Shown one piece after another: positions 34,749-43,922 of a stretch of DNA of 64,000 nucleotides. The DNA lies in NCBI GenBank assembly GCA_026707665.1, contig JAPOWK010000112.1, positions 24,008 to 88,007 on the forward strand, given 5' to 3'. The position numbers and the translations under genes are program-made. This stretch comes from Chloroflexota bacterium (GTDB taxonomy: Bacteria > Chloroflexota > Anaerolineae > Aggregatilineales > Phototrophicaceae). Under the pieces are notes generated by a model that ran no database searches, had not been told where the DNA came from, and worked only from the letters and a program-made list of their open reading frames with translations. How positions within the stretch are numbered: position 1 is the stretch's first letter; each line of letters begins with the position of its first letter.

Positions 34749-36518
34749 TTAGCGCGGGGGCGGCGTCTGGCTGGCGAGGAAGCCGGCGATAAAAGCGGTA
34801 TCGCAACTTGGCAAGACAATCTCGTACCAATTGCTCTTGTCGTCCACGACATCCAGCCTTTGTCCGCGCTGGGCAGTGGTCGTGATTGCGCAGCTCGTGG
34901 AGGCGCAGGAGCGGATATTGGCGATATTCTCAGCCACCACGTAGTAGGTTGTCGTGCCGCCATTGAGGCTGCCGCAGGTCGAGGTGAATTGGTCCGCCCA
35001 CTGGAAGAACCGGTTGATGTCGCTGGCAATGCTGGGCAGGTAGGGGATATCCGTGACCGGCGTCTGCGCCAGCTCCAGCGCTAACATGGCGACGAAGTCG
35101 GCGGCGACCGCTTGCATGAGGATGCCGGCTTCGAGCGTGTCGGCGCAGCGCGGCAGGTTCTCCCATAGCAGTCGGCGAAAGGCGAAGGACTGGTCGATGA
35201 AGGGCGAAACCTCTTGCGGCTGCGATATCGCCAGGGCGGCATCGGTGAGCTTCCAAAACGCAGGCGCCAAAAAAGCAAAGAGGAAGACATGGTCGGCGTC
35301 GCTGCAAGCGGGCGCGGCCGCATTGGACCTACGAGCGGCTCTGGCTAAAGAGACACCCTCCAGCGCGTCTTTCAAATCCGCCCGAGCGGATGAAGCGCGC
35401 TCAGCGTTATCGGACATGGTCGAGCGATGTCCTGTCGCGATTGAATACGGCGCGCCAACCGCGATGGCGCTGCGCAGGGCGGCATCGGCGAGCGCTTCCA
35501 CCATCCACCAGCGCCAGGCAAACGCTTCTGCGCACATTGGCAGTTGCGCGAGGCGGGTCTCGCGAAAGGCGATCTGCGCTGCGCCAAAGTCAATCAGATT
35601 GGCGCTGGAATCAACGGAGGCGGCTTGCTCAAGCAAAGCGGCGGATTCGGTCCTAAGGCTATCGAAGGCCTCAGACAGTTCGTCAGGCGCGCAGGCTGGC
35701 AGTTGGTTGCCTGAAAAGATGCGGGCGGCTTGGCTGGACCTCTTTGTCGCAAGCTGCTCTTGCCAGCTTATGACCGTTGCCATGCTCGCTTCCAACAGCG
35801 GCGGAAAGGGATTCCGTTCCGGCGACACGCCGCCGTAAGTGAAGGCTTGAGTGGCGGCTGCATCGGTCGCGACCGCGCTCAAGGCTTGTATCAGGTCGAT
35901 GGACTCAGCGCATGCCGGCAAGCCCGGTATGTTTTTTTCCCGCCAGCGCAGGAGCCGATCAATAGCCGCAAGGGTTGCGACCGGATGCGACTCTTCGCGC
36001 GTCGAATTGGACAGGTCTTGAAGCTCGGCGGCCGCGTTTTCGAGAAGTGCCCAGTCATCCGCCTCGCACGCCCGCAGGCCGCGCTGGTCCGATGGGGTGG
36101 CGCCCGACCGGTCGACGCCAATCATGGTCGAGAGCAGGCCTTCAATCCGCGCCTGATCGCCGGGGAGACGCTGCAAATACGGATTCTCGTCCGCGGACAA
36201 GTCGGCCAATTCGAGGGCGGCGCGCGCCAGGGCATCTCCGCCGAGCTGAATTAAGAGGCGCTGGATTGCGATCGCATCCGCGCACATGGGCAGCTGGGAC
36301 ATGTAAGCTTCACGGCTTTCCATCTGCGCGCGGCTGACTCGGTGCAACATGCTGGCGTTGCTGATGCCGGCGTCAAATTCGATCTGATGCTCGACGATCA
36401 TGTTAAAGAACTTGAGGAACTCGTCATCGGCACACAGAGGCAGTGCGCTGTCATCAGCCAGCGATGCCGGGCTGAGGCTCAGCATTATGATGCATAGTAT
36501 GAATGCGAGGCGGCGCAT
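34749..36518 (-). CDS. Secreted four-repeat cysteine-pair protein with SH3 domain (paralogue 2)
   Basis: 589 residues, signal peptide AFILCIIMLSLSPASLA; GGAAAGG precedes the start. Units begin near LPLCADDEF, LRACEADDW, LPACAPDEL and APACSDADH, with the second cysteine in LPMC, LPAC, LPMC and LPRC. The SH3 domain has RSCASTSC and an additional cysteine in VLPSCDTAFIAG, so this copy may form one more disulfide. N-P-Y or N-P-F motifs end units 1 and 2; in unit 3 the motif is replaced by GAPYS. Confidence 0.88.
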   Translation of the reverse strand: MRRLAFILCIIMLSLSPASLADDSALPLCADDEFLKFFNMIVEHQIEFDAGISNASMLHRVSRAQMESREAYMSQLPMCADAIAIQRLLIQLGGDALARAALELADLSADENPYLQRLPGDQARIEGLLSTMIGVDRSGATPSDQRGLRACEADDWALLENAAAELQDLSNSTREESHPVATLAAIDRLLRWREKNIPGLPACAESIDLIQALSAVATDAAATQAFTYGGVSPERNPFPPLLEASMATVISWQEQLATKRSSQAARIFSGNQLPACAPDELSEAFDSLRTESAALLEQAASVDSSANLIDFGAAQIAFRETRLAQLPMCAEAFAWRWWMVEALADAALRSAIAVGAPYSIATGHRSTMSDNAERASSARADLKDALEGVSLARAARRSNAAAPACSDADHVFLFAFLAPAFWKLTDAALAISQPQEVSPFIDQSFAFRRLLWENLPRCADTLEAGILMQAVAADFVAMLALELAQTPVTDIPYLPSIASDINRFFQWADQFTSTCGSLNGGTTTYYVVAENIANIRSCASTSCAITTTAQRGQRLDVVDDKSNWYEIVLPSCDTAFIAGFLASQTPPPR

Positions 36519-36832
36519 CTAAGGACCTTTCCACGTCGGCGCAGCGTTTCAATGCGCATGTTAGGGCAAGAATCCGCTGGGCGCGCGCCTTTGCGCGTTC
36601 GCCGTCGGTCAATCGTCTCAATGCTGTAGTTTACTGGAGGGACAGAGGCTGGCAAGTCAGTCTGGCGCGAACTGTTGAATGACGACAGAGTCAAGCACCG
36701 CGATGCCGGCCGGAAAGTCCGCGCCTTTGCAGGACCCGCAGCGGAATCCGAACAGCGCCAAATCAGTCAACCTGCCAAGCGCCACTATCCGCGCTTCCGA
36801 GAAGCGCAATCGCATAGAGAAGACTGAAGCCG
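36519..36832. other. Intergenic region without recognisable content
   Basis: 314 bases between two paralogues. No repeat of family A or B, no nested hairpin and no gene was seen. An AT-rich stretch at ~36615-36650 may hold a promoter for the downstream copy, but no clear boxes were found. Confidence 0.4.
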
Positions 36833-38638
36833 CTAATCGTCGGGCGGCTTCGTGCTGGCGAGGAAGCCGGCGATGAATGCCGACTCGCCATTCTCCATTT
36901 GAACTTCGTACCATTCGCCGCTGTCATCAATGACGGTAATCGCTTCTCCGCGCCGGGCGCTGCCGACAATCTCACAACTCGTTGCCGCGCAGGAACGGAT
37001 ATTGACATAGGGATTGGCGGTGACGTAGTAAGTCTTTGGCGCGCTATCGGCTTCGTCAGAGATGACTTTCATGATGGTCTCATCGACAAATGCCGCGAAA
37101 TGCGCCAGCGCCTTTAGCATATAGGGATTGTCATCAGTCTCTATGCCAGTCAAGCGCAATGCAAAAGCCGGCGTAAATTCACTGGCCATCTCACCCATGA
37201 GCACGCCAAGCTTGACCGATTCAAGGCAAGCCGGCATTCTTCCCCAAAAGCCTTCTCTCCAATCGACATGCGCGTTGCCATAGTCGATCAACTGCTGTTC
37301 GGTTTCTATTTTTAACGCTGGACCAATTAAGAACTCCGAGAAATCCCAGGCGACCCTATTCATGGCCGCCAGTTCTGCCGCGCTACAGGCCTCCAGCAAG
37401 CCGTCCTCCTTTGCGAGCGGGTCGCTCCAGCCTTTAATCTGGACATGCGCTTGGATCTTGGCGAAGCGTTCCGCTCCGCGCTCGGCTGGCTGCCGATAGG
37501 GATTGGCGTCCGCGGGCACGCCTGCCAGCTCCATGGCTAGAGCCGCGGCGAAATCACCGGCGACTTGTCCCACGAACCAACTGGTCTCCACCGCTTCCGC
37601 ACAGTGCGGCACCATCGACCAGATCCGCTGGTCGACTTCCTCCTCGGCGAATGCGAGCAGGTCATCTGTCGATTCCAGTTCCGAGGCGCGGGTGACGACA
37701 GCTTGATGCGGCAGCGCGAGGCGGATGGTGAGCAGGGATCCCTGGAAGACTGAACAAGCGGGCAAGTGGCTGCCATACACGCGCATGAGCGGGATGCCTT
37801 CGCCGCCCTGCGCTTGCAACGCGATTCCAGCTTCGGCGCCATCACGTTTTTCGATCAGGTCATTTGAACGCGATGCAAAGGCATCCATCCCGGCTTGTAT
37901 CGCCTGCCGATAAGGAATATCTTCCGCCTTCACGCCGGCGTATTCCAAGGCGTAGCTTGATACCGAGTCACTGACGATTTGCCTCATCATCAGGCCTAGT
38001 TCCAATCCTTCTTCACAGCGAGGCAATTCCTGCCAAAGCATGTCGCGAAACGCTACGACCTTTTCCACAAAATCCAGGACTTCGTCCACGTTGCTGCTAT
38101 CAATGGAACTCTCGACGAGTTGGCGAAACTCCGGGATGAGAGCGCTGTGAAGCCGCTCAATATCGGCATGAGAGCACGAATCCGCGCCTTTAGATCGGTT
38201 AGCGGGCCTGCGGCCTTCGTTCAGCGCGATCAGATCATCCACCAGCAACTCTGACGTATGCCGGATCGTATCGGGCAGAGATTTGCCAAGCGGGTTAATC
38301 TCGAATGGCACGCCGAATCGATCCAGTGCGAAGGCGACCAAGGTGTCGTCGGCCAATTGGGAAATATACCAGTCAATCTCCAAATGCTCCGCGCAGAGCG
38401 ACATCTGCGGAAGAATCTCATCGCGCAGCTGCAGATGCCTGTCGCCAAAATCGATTAAGCCCTGATGCGTGGACAGGCTTTCGTACGACTTGCCAAGCTC
38501 TAGATACGGCGAGGAAACCGTGTCGTGAACAACTCGGGAATCCTTACTGGAACAGGGCGGCAATTCATAATCTTGCGCCTGCGACAGCGGCGCCACGTGA
38601 ATCAGGATAAACAGACATAAAAGTACAAGACATCTCAT
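36833..38638 (-). CDS. Secreted four-repeat cysteine-pair protein with SH3 domain (paralogue 1)
   Basis: 601 residues, signal peptide LVLLCLFILIHVAPLSQA, and a strong AGGAG 8-9 bases before the ATG. Units begin with LPPCSSKDS, DSCSHADIE, LPACSVFQG and LEACSAAEL, with the second cysteine in MSLC, LPRC, VPHC and MPAC. I-N-P, I-P-Y, N-P-Y and N-P-Y motifs follow. The SH3 domain has RSCAATSC, DDSGEWYEV and AFIAGFLAS and is closest by eye to that of paralogue 3. It is the first of the four tandem genes. Confidence 0.88.
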   Translation of the reverse strand: MRCLVLLCLFILIHVAPLSQAQDYELPPCSSKDSRVVHDTVSSPYLELGKSYESLSTHQGLIDFGDRHLQLRDEILPQMSLCAEHLEIDWYISQLADDTLVAFALDRFGVPFEINPLGKSLPDTIRHTSELLVDDLIALNEGRRPANRSKGADSCSHADIERLHSALIPEFRQLVESSIDSSNVDEVLDFVEKVVAFRDMLWQELPRCEEGLELGLMMRQIVSDSVSSYALEYAGVKAEDIPYRQAIQAGMDAFASRSNDLIEKRDGAEAGIALQAQGGEGIPLMRVYGSHLPACSVFQGSLLTIRLALPHQAVVTRASELESTDDLLAFAEEEVDQRIWSMVPHCAEAVETSWFVGQVAGDFAAALAMELAGVPADANPYRQPAERGAERFAKIQAHVQIKGWSDPLAKEDGLLEACSAAELAAMNRVAWDFSEFLIGPALKIETEQQLIDYGNAHVDWREGFWGRMPACLESVKLGVLMGEMASEFTPAFALRLTGIETDDNPYMLKALAHFAAFVDETIMKVISDEADSAPKTYYVTANPYVNIRSCAATSCEIVGSARRGEAITVIDDSGEWYEVQMENGESAFIAGFLASTKPPDD

Positions 38639-38723
38639 TTTCTCAATCTCCTGCCATCTCGGTGGAATCTTACATTTACGTTATTCTACTTGGATGCGCC
38701 TTGCAAAGCGACCCTGCAAGCCG

Positions 38724-39722
38724 TCATACCTGCCGAAAACGCGGAATTACATCGCTGCCAATCGCCTTGATCGCTGCCAAAATGTCGGGACCCAACGGGG
38801 GACCGACGCTGATGTGACGAACACCGAGGGCGGCCAGCCCGTCCAGGCGTTTGAGCAGAACATCGGTCGTGCCGGCGATGCCGACGCGCAGCATTTGCGG
38901 CGTCACCATTTGCCGCGCCCGCTCTTGATCGCCATCAACGTGCCAGGCTTGGCGGATGGGCTCGAAATCGGCTTGGCTGAGCCCGAGCTGTGCCAACAGG
39001 GTTGGGCTCATGGCGTGACCATAATAGGCGATCTTGTCGGCGAGCATCGCTTCGGCCGCCGCCTGATCGTCCGAGACCGAGCACCAGATGCAGGCGGCCA
39101 GGTCGATTTCGCTGAGTGCCCGCCCCGACCGCGCCAGCCCGCGGCAAACCTGGGGCAGCACATTGGCGTAATGCTCGGGCGGGAAGAGCAGCGGAAGCCC
39201 GCCATCGGCGACAGCGCCAATCTCCTCCAGCATTTTGGGACTCATCGCGCCCAGATAAATCGGCACGCGCCGCTCGGAGCGGAAGCGCAGCCAGGTTTCT
39301 TCCGTCCATTGCAAGGTGAGGCTCGTAGCCGCCGCATTCTGATTCGATGTCAGCTTGTTGATGGCGCCGATGGCTTCCAGAACGCGACTGCGCGGATAGC
39401 GGAATTCCAAGCCCAGCCAGCGCATGAAATCCTCGGCGCCGCTGGAAATGCCCAGGTTGAAGCGACCGCCGGATAGCTCGTCCAGGGTGGCGGCGAACAT
39501 CGCGATCTCGGCCGGATGAATGGTGAAGGGATTGAGAATGCAGCTGCCGATTTCGATGTCTTCGGTAGCCAGCGCGACTGCGGAGAGAATGACGGGAGCG
39601 CTGCGGAGGAAGAGATCGTTGCTCACCCAGAATTGATCGAAGCCGGCCGCCTCCGCCGCCTGTGCATAGCGAACATAATCGTGGACTGGCAAGTCGTTGT
39701 TGAAGCGCAGACTGAATTTCAT
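38724..39722 (-). CDS. LLM-class F420/FMN-dependent oxidoreductase
   Basis: 332 residues of the luciferase-like TIM barrel: FSLRFNNDLPVHDYVRYAQAAEAAGFDQFWVSND in parts, IEIGSCILNPFTIHPAEIAM, LDELSGGRFNLGISSG, and VPIYLGAMSPKMLEEIGAVADG. This pattern matches the F420-dependent methylene-tetrahydromethanopterin reductase-like group. Third gene of an operon, overlapping the RidA gene by four bases. Confidence 0.9.
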   Translation of the reverse strand: MKFSLRFNNDLPVHDYVRYAQAAEAAGFDQFWVSNDLFLRSAPVILSAVALATEDIEIGSCILNPFTIHPAEIAMFAATLDELSGGRFNLGISSGAEDFMRWLGLEFRYPRSRVLEAIGAINKLTSNQNAAATSLTLQWTEETWLRFRSERRVPIYLGAMSPKMLEEIGAVADGGLPLLFPPEHYANVLPQVCRGLARSGRALSEIDLAACIWCSVSDDQAAAEAMLADKIAYYGHAMSPTLLAQLGLSQADFEPIRQAWHVDGDQERARQMVTPQMLRVGIAGTTDVLLKRLDGLAALGVRHISVGPPLGPDILAAIKAIGSDVIPRFRQV

Positions 39723-40117
39723 TTCTCAGTGGAGGAGATGATGGCTTCCGCTTCCATTTCGACCAGATAGTCGTCGCCGACCAGGGCCTGTATGTAAAGC
39801 AGGGTATTGGCTGGGCGGATCTCGCCGAAATACTTGCCATGCACGCGCGCCACCGCTTCCCAATCGGCCGCCGGCGCCAGGTAAATGCGCGTGCGCGTGA
39901 CATCGGAAAGCTGAGCACCCGCTTCGTTGAGCGCCCGCTCAATCTTGCGGATGATAAAATCAGTCTGGGCGGCGCTGTCGCCAATGCCGACGACCGCATT
40001 TGCGCCATCGGTCGCGGTAGTGCCGGAAACCTGCACGATGTTTCCTAGTCGCACCGCGCGCGAGTAGCCGGCGATCGCTTCGTAATCCGTGCCTGATGAG
40101 ATGTTTTGCCTCTTCAT
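39719..40117 (-). CDS. ridA: RidA-family reactive enamine/imine deaminase
   Basis: 132 residues. Conserved features: VQVSGTTATDG, the active-site Arg101 in IRPANTLL, and the C-terminal VEMEAEAI (Glu120). RidA proteins form trimers and hydrolyse 2-aminoacrylate and other imines to keto acids plus ammonia. It overlaps by four bases the stop of a D-amino-acid-oxidase-like enzyme, whose product would be an imino acid; that makes imine clearance its likely role here. Confidence 0.9.
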   Translation of the reverse strand: MKRQNISSGTDYEAIAGYSRAVRLGNIVQVSGTTATDGANAVVGIGDSAAQTDFIIRKIERALNEAGAQLSDVTRTRIYLAPAADWEAVARVHGKYFGEIRPANTLLYIQALVGDDYLVEMEAEAIISSTEK

Positions 40118-41055
40118 TTTGCTGGCGCCGTTTCCGCTAAGGCTGCCACCTCTTCCGCGCAGCCCCAGGACAGGGTATAGCCAACAGCAGCGTGGCCATA
40201 ATTGTGGATCACCGCGCTGCCGTCGGCGCGCCGCTCCAGCTCGAGTCGCACTTCATCGCGGCCCGGGCGCAAGCCGACAAACTCCCGCAGGACTTTCGCA
40301 TTTGCCAGGCGCCTGTCAATCTTGGTGCAGCGCTGCATGATATCGGCCGCTATTGACGGATCCAGTTGCTTATTCCAGTCGCCTTTCTGCTTGACGCCTC
40401 CAATCAGAACGCCGTCCGCACGGGGGAAAATATGGTCGATGGCCTCATTGTCCATGTAACCGACGCGGATGCCGGCAGCGTCCAGCAGCATGGTCTGCCC
40501 ACGTAGGGGATAGACCGACTCATCGTTCGCTACTTCTCGGGCGCCGACGCCGGTGCAATTGACCAGCAACGAGCCTTCCTCGGCGAGTTCATCGAGTGTT
40601 TCGATCGTTCGCTCTTCCAGTATTCCGCCGGCGCCGAGAAACTGATCATGCAAGAGCTCGAGATAAATTGGCGGCGCGACCATGGGAACATCCATCAAGT
40701 AGCCGCCAATTAGCGCGCCGCGCATTTCATGTTTGGACAGCCGCTGGAAAAAGGGCAGACGGTCTCGATACCAGGGATCGGGCACTTTCTCGGCGTAGAC
40801 TTCGCGCATTCGCTGCAATGTGATGCCGCTATTGGCTTCTTGTGTGAGGGGCAGGAAACGCGCAAGCGTGGCGGCCGCCCAGTGCCGACTGCGCCCTGCG
40901 AGACCGGTGCCTGACCAGACGGCGCCGGCGGCCACCGACGTGGTGGCGAGCGGCAGATCGCGCGCGATGATGCGGACGTCGTAACCGCTGAGCTGCAGGC
41001 AGCGGGCCGCGCTTAAGCCGATGACGCCGCTGCCAATGACGATGACTTCAGGCAT
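40114..41055 (-). CDS. FAD-dependent oxidoreductase, D-amino acid oxidase-like
   Basis: 313 residues. The FAD dinucleotide motif GSGVIGLSAARCL is at residues 8-20. PLRGQTMLLDA and, near the C-terminus, HNYGHAAVGYTLSWGCAEEV are hallmarks of eukaryotic-type D-amino acid and D-aspartate oxidases. An arginine for the substrate carboxylate is likely in VGLRPGRDEV. It would oxidise a D-amino acid to the imino acid with release of hydrogen peroxide. First gene of the operon with RidA and an LLM oxidoreductase. No catalase was seen nearby. Confidence 0.87.
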   Translation of the reverse strand: MPEVIVIGSGVIGLSAARCLQLSGYDVRIIARDLPLATTSVAAGAVWSGTGLAGRSRHWAAATLARFLPLTQEANSGITLQRMREVYAEKVPDPWYRDRLPFFQRLSKHEMRGALIGGYLMDVPMVAPPIYLELLHDQFLGAGGILEERTIETLDELAEEGSLLVNCTGVGAREVANDESVYPLRGQTMLLDAAGIRVGYMDNEAIDHIFPRADGVLIGGVKQKGDWNKQLDPSIAADIMQRCTKIDRRLANAKVLREFVGLRPGRDEVRLELERRADGSAVIHNYGHAAVGYTLSWGCAEEVAALAETAPAK

Positions 41056-41336
41056 TGGGGTTTTCCTGTCCCGTTTGCAGGACTATAGCAAACGGTGAAC
41101 TGGGCTGGTCAATTACCGTTTTCGAAAATACATCAACACATTTTTACCACAGTCCATCGCTAGCCGCGACTGGGCTCACATAAAACAATAAGCTCATGCG
41201 CCTACAGAGGACTGCGCTGACGGGGTTTACAATATAAGAGAACACAGAGGGCACGGATAAGTCTGCTAGAAACGTATTCGCCACATTGTGACGCTTGAAG
41301 CATTGGCATATCTGCGTCAGGTGCGATATTTTAGAT

Positions 41337-41351
41337 AGTCAGTTTCTGACT
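41337..41351. promoter_or_regulatory. Inverted repeat AGTCAG/CTGACT
   Basis: A perfect 6-base inverted repeat with a TTT spacer, 140 bases before the sugar-binding protein gene. Possible operator. Confidence 0.3.
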
Positions 41352-41420
41352 GTTTCGGTGACCATTAGAATAAGCGATGCGATCAGGAAGGGGGCTTCTA
41401 TTTGCCTAAGTCAAGTTTGG

Positions 41421-41444
41421 GATTATCTGCGCGCTCAGATAATC
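41421..41444. promoter_or_regulatory. Candidate operator: 9-bp perfect palindrome
   Basis: Arms GATTATCTG and CAGATAATC are perfectly complementary around a 6-base centre, 45 bases before the ATG of the sugar-binding protein. The centre-to-centre size fits a dimeric repressor. No regulator gene is adjacent, so the binding protein is unknown. Confidence 0.5.
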
Positions 41445-41489
41445 GAAGCGTTTTCCGTTGTGGACCTTCAAACGAATAGGAGATGAAAG

Positions 41490-42824
41490 ATGTCCAGAAA
41501 GATTAACTTGAGCCGGCGCGAATTCCTGCGCCTGGCTGGTATGAGTTCGCTGGCGGCCGGCGTTTACACGATTCCCGGCGTCGGATCGGTCGTCGCCCAG
41601 GACGATCAGGAAGTCACCATCTTTTTCTGGGATGGACCGCCATTGATTGGCATTCGCGAGAAGGCGCTGGCGCCCTTTGACGACGCCTATCCGGGCTGCA
41701 AGCTCAACTTCACTTCCGTGCCGGGCGGTCCCGCACAGGGCTATAACGACAAGCTCTTCACCAGTCTGGCCGCGGGCATTCCACCCGATGTCTTCATTAT
41801 CGAAATTGGTCTGCTTCCCCAGTTCCTGGCTGACGACCTGCTGCTTGATCTCAAGCCCTACGTGGACGCCGATGACTACGACCTGACGCAATTCCCCGAC
41901 CTCGCTATTGAAGCCTACACTCACGAGGGCGGCATCTACGGCATGCCTGACAACGTCGCCTCCATCGCCATTTTCTATAATGCCGACTTGTTTGAGGAAG
42001 CCGGCGCCATGATGCCCACCGCCCAATGGGACGACCCCGAATGGACGGTCGACGACTTTTTCAGCTCCTGCGAGAAGTTGACAAAACGCGACGGCAATCG
42101 CACCACGCAGTACGCTTGCGATGTCACCGGCTGGGACAAGGTCTGGCAGACCTGGGTGCGCATCTTCGGCGGCCAATTGATGGATGATCCCTTCTACCCC
42201 ACCGAATGCACCCTGAACGAAGCGGGCGCTGTCGAGGGTTTGCAGTTCTACGCCGACTTGCGCTGGGAGCACGGCTTCGCGCCGCGCCCGGAAGCGATGG
42301 CGATGGGCACCACAGCGCTGCTGCAGACCGGGCAACTTGCCATGTTCTACAGCGGCAGTTGGGCTTTCCCCAATTTCCGCGAAGTCGACTTTGACGTCAG
42401 GCTCGGGCATTACCCGGCTGGTCCCGGCGGCCGCGCGAACTACGTCTACTACTACCCGCTGGTCGTGCCGAAGACGACGCAGGCGCCCGAATGCGCCTGG
42501 AATTTGCTGAAGTTCTTCAACGGTCCAGCGATGGAGACGATCATTCGCGAAGGCGGCTTGCAGGGCACATCTTTCGCCGAGCAGGAGAAGTGGTTCATCA
42601 CCGATCCGCTGCCGCCGGCGAACAAGCACGTCATGCTGGACGCGGCACGCCACTTCGTTGCGCCCGACCCGGTCCTAACGAATTTCGGCGAGATCACGCA
42701 GATCATGCAAGCGCAAATTGATCTGCTGATGATTGGTGAAGAGCGGGATGCAAAGGTCGTCTGCGACGAGATCGTGCGTCAGGTAAATCCGCTGATTCAG
42801 GAAGGGCAGTGGCGCAGCGGTTGA
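41490..42824 (+). CDS. Carbohydrate ABC transporter substrate-binding protein with Tat signal
   Basis: 444 residues. A twin-arginine signal (SRREFLRLAG, residues 8-17) is followed by a hydrophobic stretch and a cleavage region near VVAQDD. The mature part is a cluster B (SBP_bac_1) sugar-binding protein: FTSLAAGIPPDVFII, GGIYGMPDNVASIAIFYNADLFEEAG, and AMFYSGSWAFPNF. AGGAG lies just before the start. Cysteines at LNFTS-preceding GCKL and in SSCEKL/YACDV may pair. Together with two permeases it imports an oligosaccharide; the nearby GH127 gene suggests arabinose-containing substrates. Confidence 0.92.
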   Translation: MSRKINLSRREFLRLAGMSSLAAGVYTIPGVGSVVAQDDQEVTIFFWDGPPLIGIREKALAPFDDAYPGCKLNFTSVPGGPAQGYNDKLFTSLAAGIPPDVFIIEIGLLPQFLADDLLLDLKPYVDADDYDLTQFPDLAIEAYTHEGGIYGMPDNVASIAIFYNADLFEEAGAMMPTAQWDDPEWTVDDFFSSCEKLTKRDGNRTTQYACDVTGWDKVWQTWVRIFGGQLMDDPFYPTECTLNEAGAVEGLQFYADLRWEHGFAPRPEAMAMGTTALLQTGQLAMFYSGSWAFPNFREVDFDVRLGHYPAGPGGRANYVYYYPLVVPKTTQAPECAWNLLKFFNGPAMETIIREGGLQGTSFAEQEKWFITDPLPPANKHVMLDAARHFVAPDPVLTNFGEITQIMQAQIDLLMIGEERDAKVVCDEIVRQVNPLIQEGQWRSG

Positions 42825-42859
42825 TGTTATCGTGTTCTGCCTGCGCAATTGCAAAGGGT

Positions 42860-42958
42860 CAGCCGCCGGCTGACCCGTACAGGCGCAATAGCCCTTGAGA
42901 CTTGTATGGGCGACCGAACCGCAGTGTCTACGTGCGGCGGCGGGTCGCCCGCATGTAG
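42860..42958. repeat. Family A repeat pair carrying a nested hairpin
   Basis: First half GGGTCAGC-CGCC-GGCTGACCC, second half GGGCGACC...GGGTCGCCC. The loop of the second half holds the 19-base hairpin at 42919-42937 (stem CCGC/GCGG, loop AGTGTCTACGT). It lies between the binding-protein gene and the first permease gene. Confidence 0.85.
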
Positions 42959-42974
42959 AGGCGCGTCAGAAAAC

Positions 42975-43922
42975 ATGAGCCTCGCCCAATTCGTCAAAAA
43001 GCAGAGCGGCTTCACCAGCCTCAATATCACCTATCAGCGTGGGGAGACGGTGCTGGCTTGGGCGATGGTGTCGCCATGGGTGGCCGGCTTCCTGCTGCTG
43101 ACGGCTTTCCCAATGGTCGCTTCGCTGGCGCTCTCTTTCTTCAAATGGAATATTCTGTCGCCGCCGGAATACGTCGGCTTGGCCAATTACCACAAGCTAT
43201 TCTTCACCGACCCGCTGCCGGTTCATTCGCTGAAGATCACGGTGATCTTCTCGCTGGCGTCAATTCCGCTGAACATCGTCTTTGGCTTGACGATTGCGAT
43301 GCTGCTCAACACCAATATCCGCGGCTTGGCGGTATTCCGCACAATTTACTATCTGCCGGCGATATTATCAGGCGTGGCGGTGGCGATCCTCTGGCAGTGG
43401 ATCTTCTCCAGCGACTTCGGCTTGCTGAATACGGCGCTGCGGGTCTTCGGTATCGAGGGACCTGCTTGGCTGGGCAGCAAGATCTGGGTGCTGCCGGCTT
43501 TTGTCATCATGCGGCTTTGGAGTGTCGGCGGTGGCATGATCATCTATCTGGCGGGCTTGCAGGCGATCCCCACCGATCTCTACGAGGCGGCCGAGATTGA
43601 CGGCGCCAATTGGTGGCAGCGCGTCTTCCGCATCACGCTGCCGATGCTGAGCCCGACCATCTTCTTCCAATTGATCACGGGCGTCATCTTCACCATGCAA
43701 ATCTTCACCGAAACCTTCATCATGACCGATGGCGGACCGGCGAACGCCTCCCTGTTTTATTTGCTCTATCTTTACCGCCAGGCTTTCCAGAACTTCAAGA
43801 TGGGTTATGCGTCGGCGCTGGCTTGGGTCTTCTTCGTCGCCATCTTGCTGCTGACCTTGATCCTCTTCGCGACGGCTAAGTTCTGGGTCTATTACGAAGC
43901 GGAATCGGACGAGGACAACTGA
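42975..43922 (+). CDS. Carbohydrate ABC transporter permease (MalF-type)
   Basis: 315 residues from the ATG at 42975; the frame is open upstream through the repeat but without coding character. Six membrane segments are seen, starting with LAWAMVSPWVAGFLLLTAFP, and the EAA coupling loop reads YEAAEIDGANWWQRVFRITLPML. It pairs with the next gene product. Its stop overlaps the next ATG (TGATG). Confidence 0.92.
   Translation: MSLAQFVKKQSGFTSLNITYQRGETVLAWAMVSPWVAGFLLLTAFPMVASLALSFFKWNILSPPEYVGLANYHKLFFTDPLPVHSLKITVIFSLASIPLNIVFGLTIAMLLNTNIRGLAVFRTIYYLPAILSGVAVAILWQWIFSSDFGLLNTALRVFGIEGPAWLGSKIWVLPAFVIMRLWSVGGGMIIYLAGLQAIPTDLYEAAEIDGANWWQRVFRITLPMLSPTIFFQLITGVIFTMQIFTETFIMTDGGPANASLFYLLYLYRQAFQNFKMGYASALAWVFFVAILLLTLILFATAKFWVYYEAESDEDN

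Larger units (their letters stand above)
41056..41489. other. Divergent intergenic region upstream of the sugar importer
   Basis: 434 bases between the divergent oxidase operon and the sugar importer. It holds two inverted repeats (listed separately) and AT-rich stretches such as TTTACAATATAAG at ~41228, which may be -10 regions. No gene was recognised. Confidence 0.6.
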
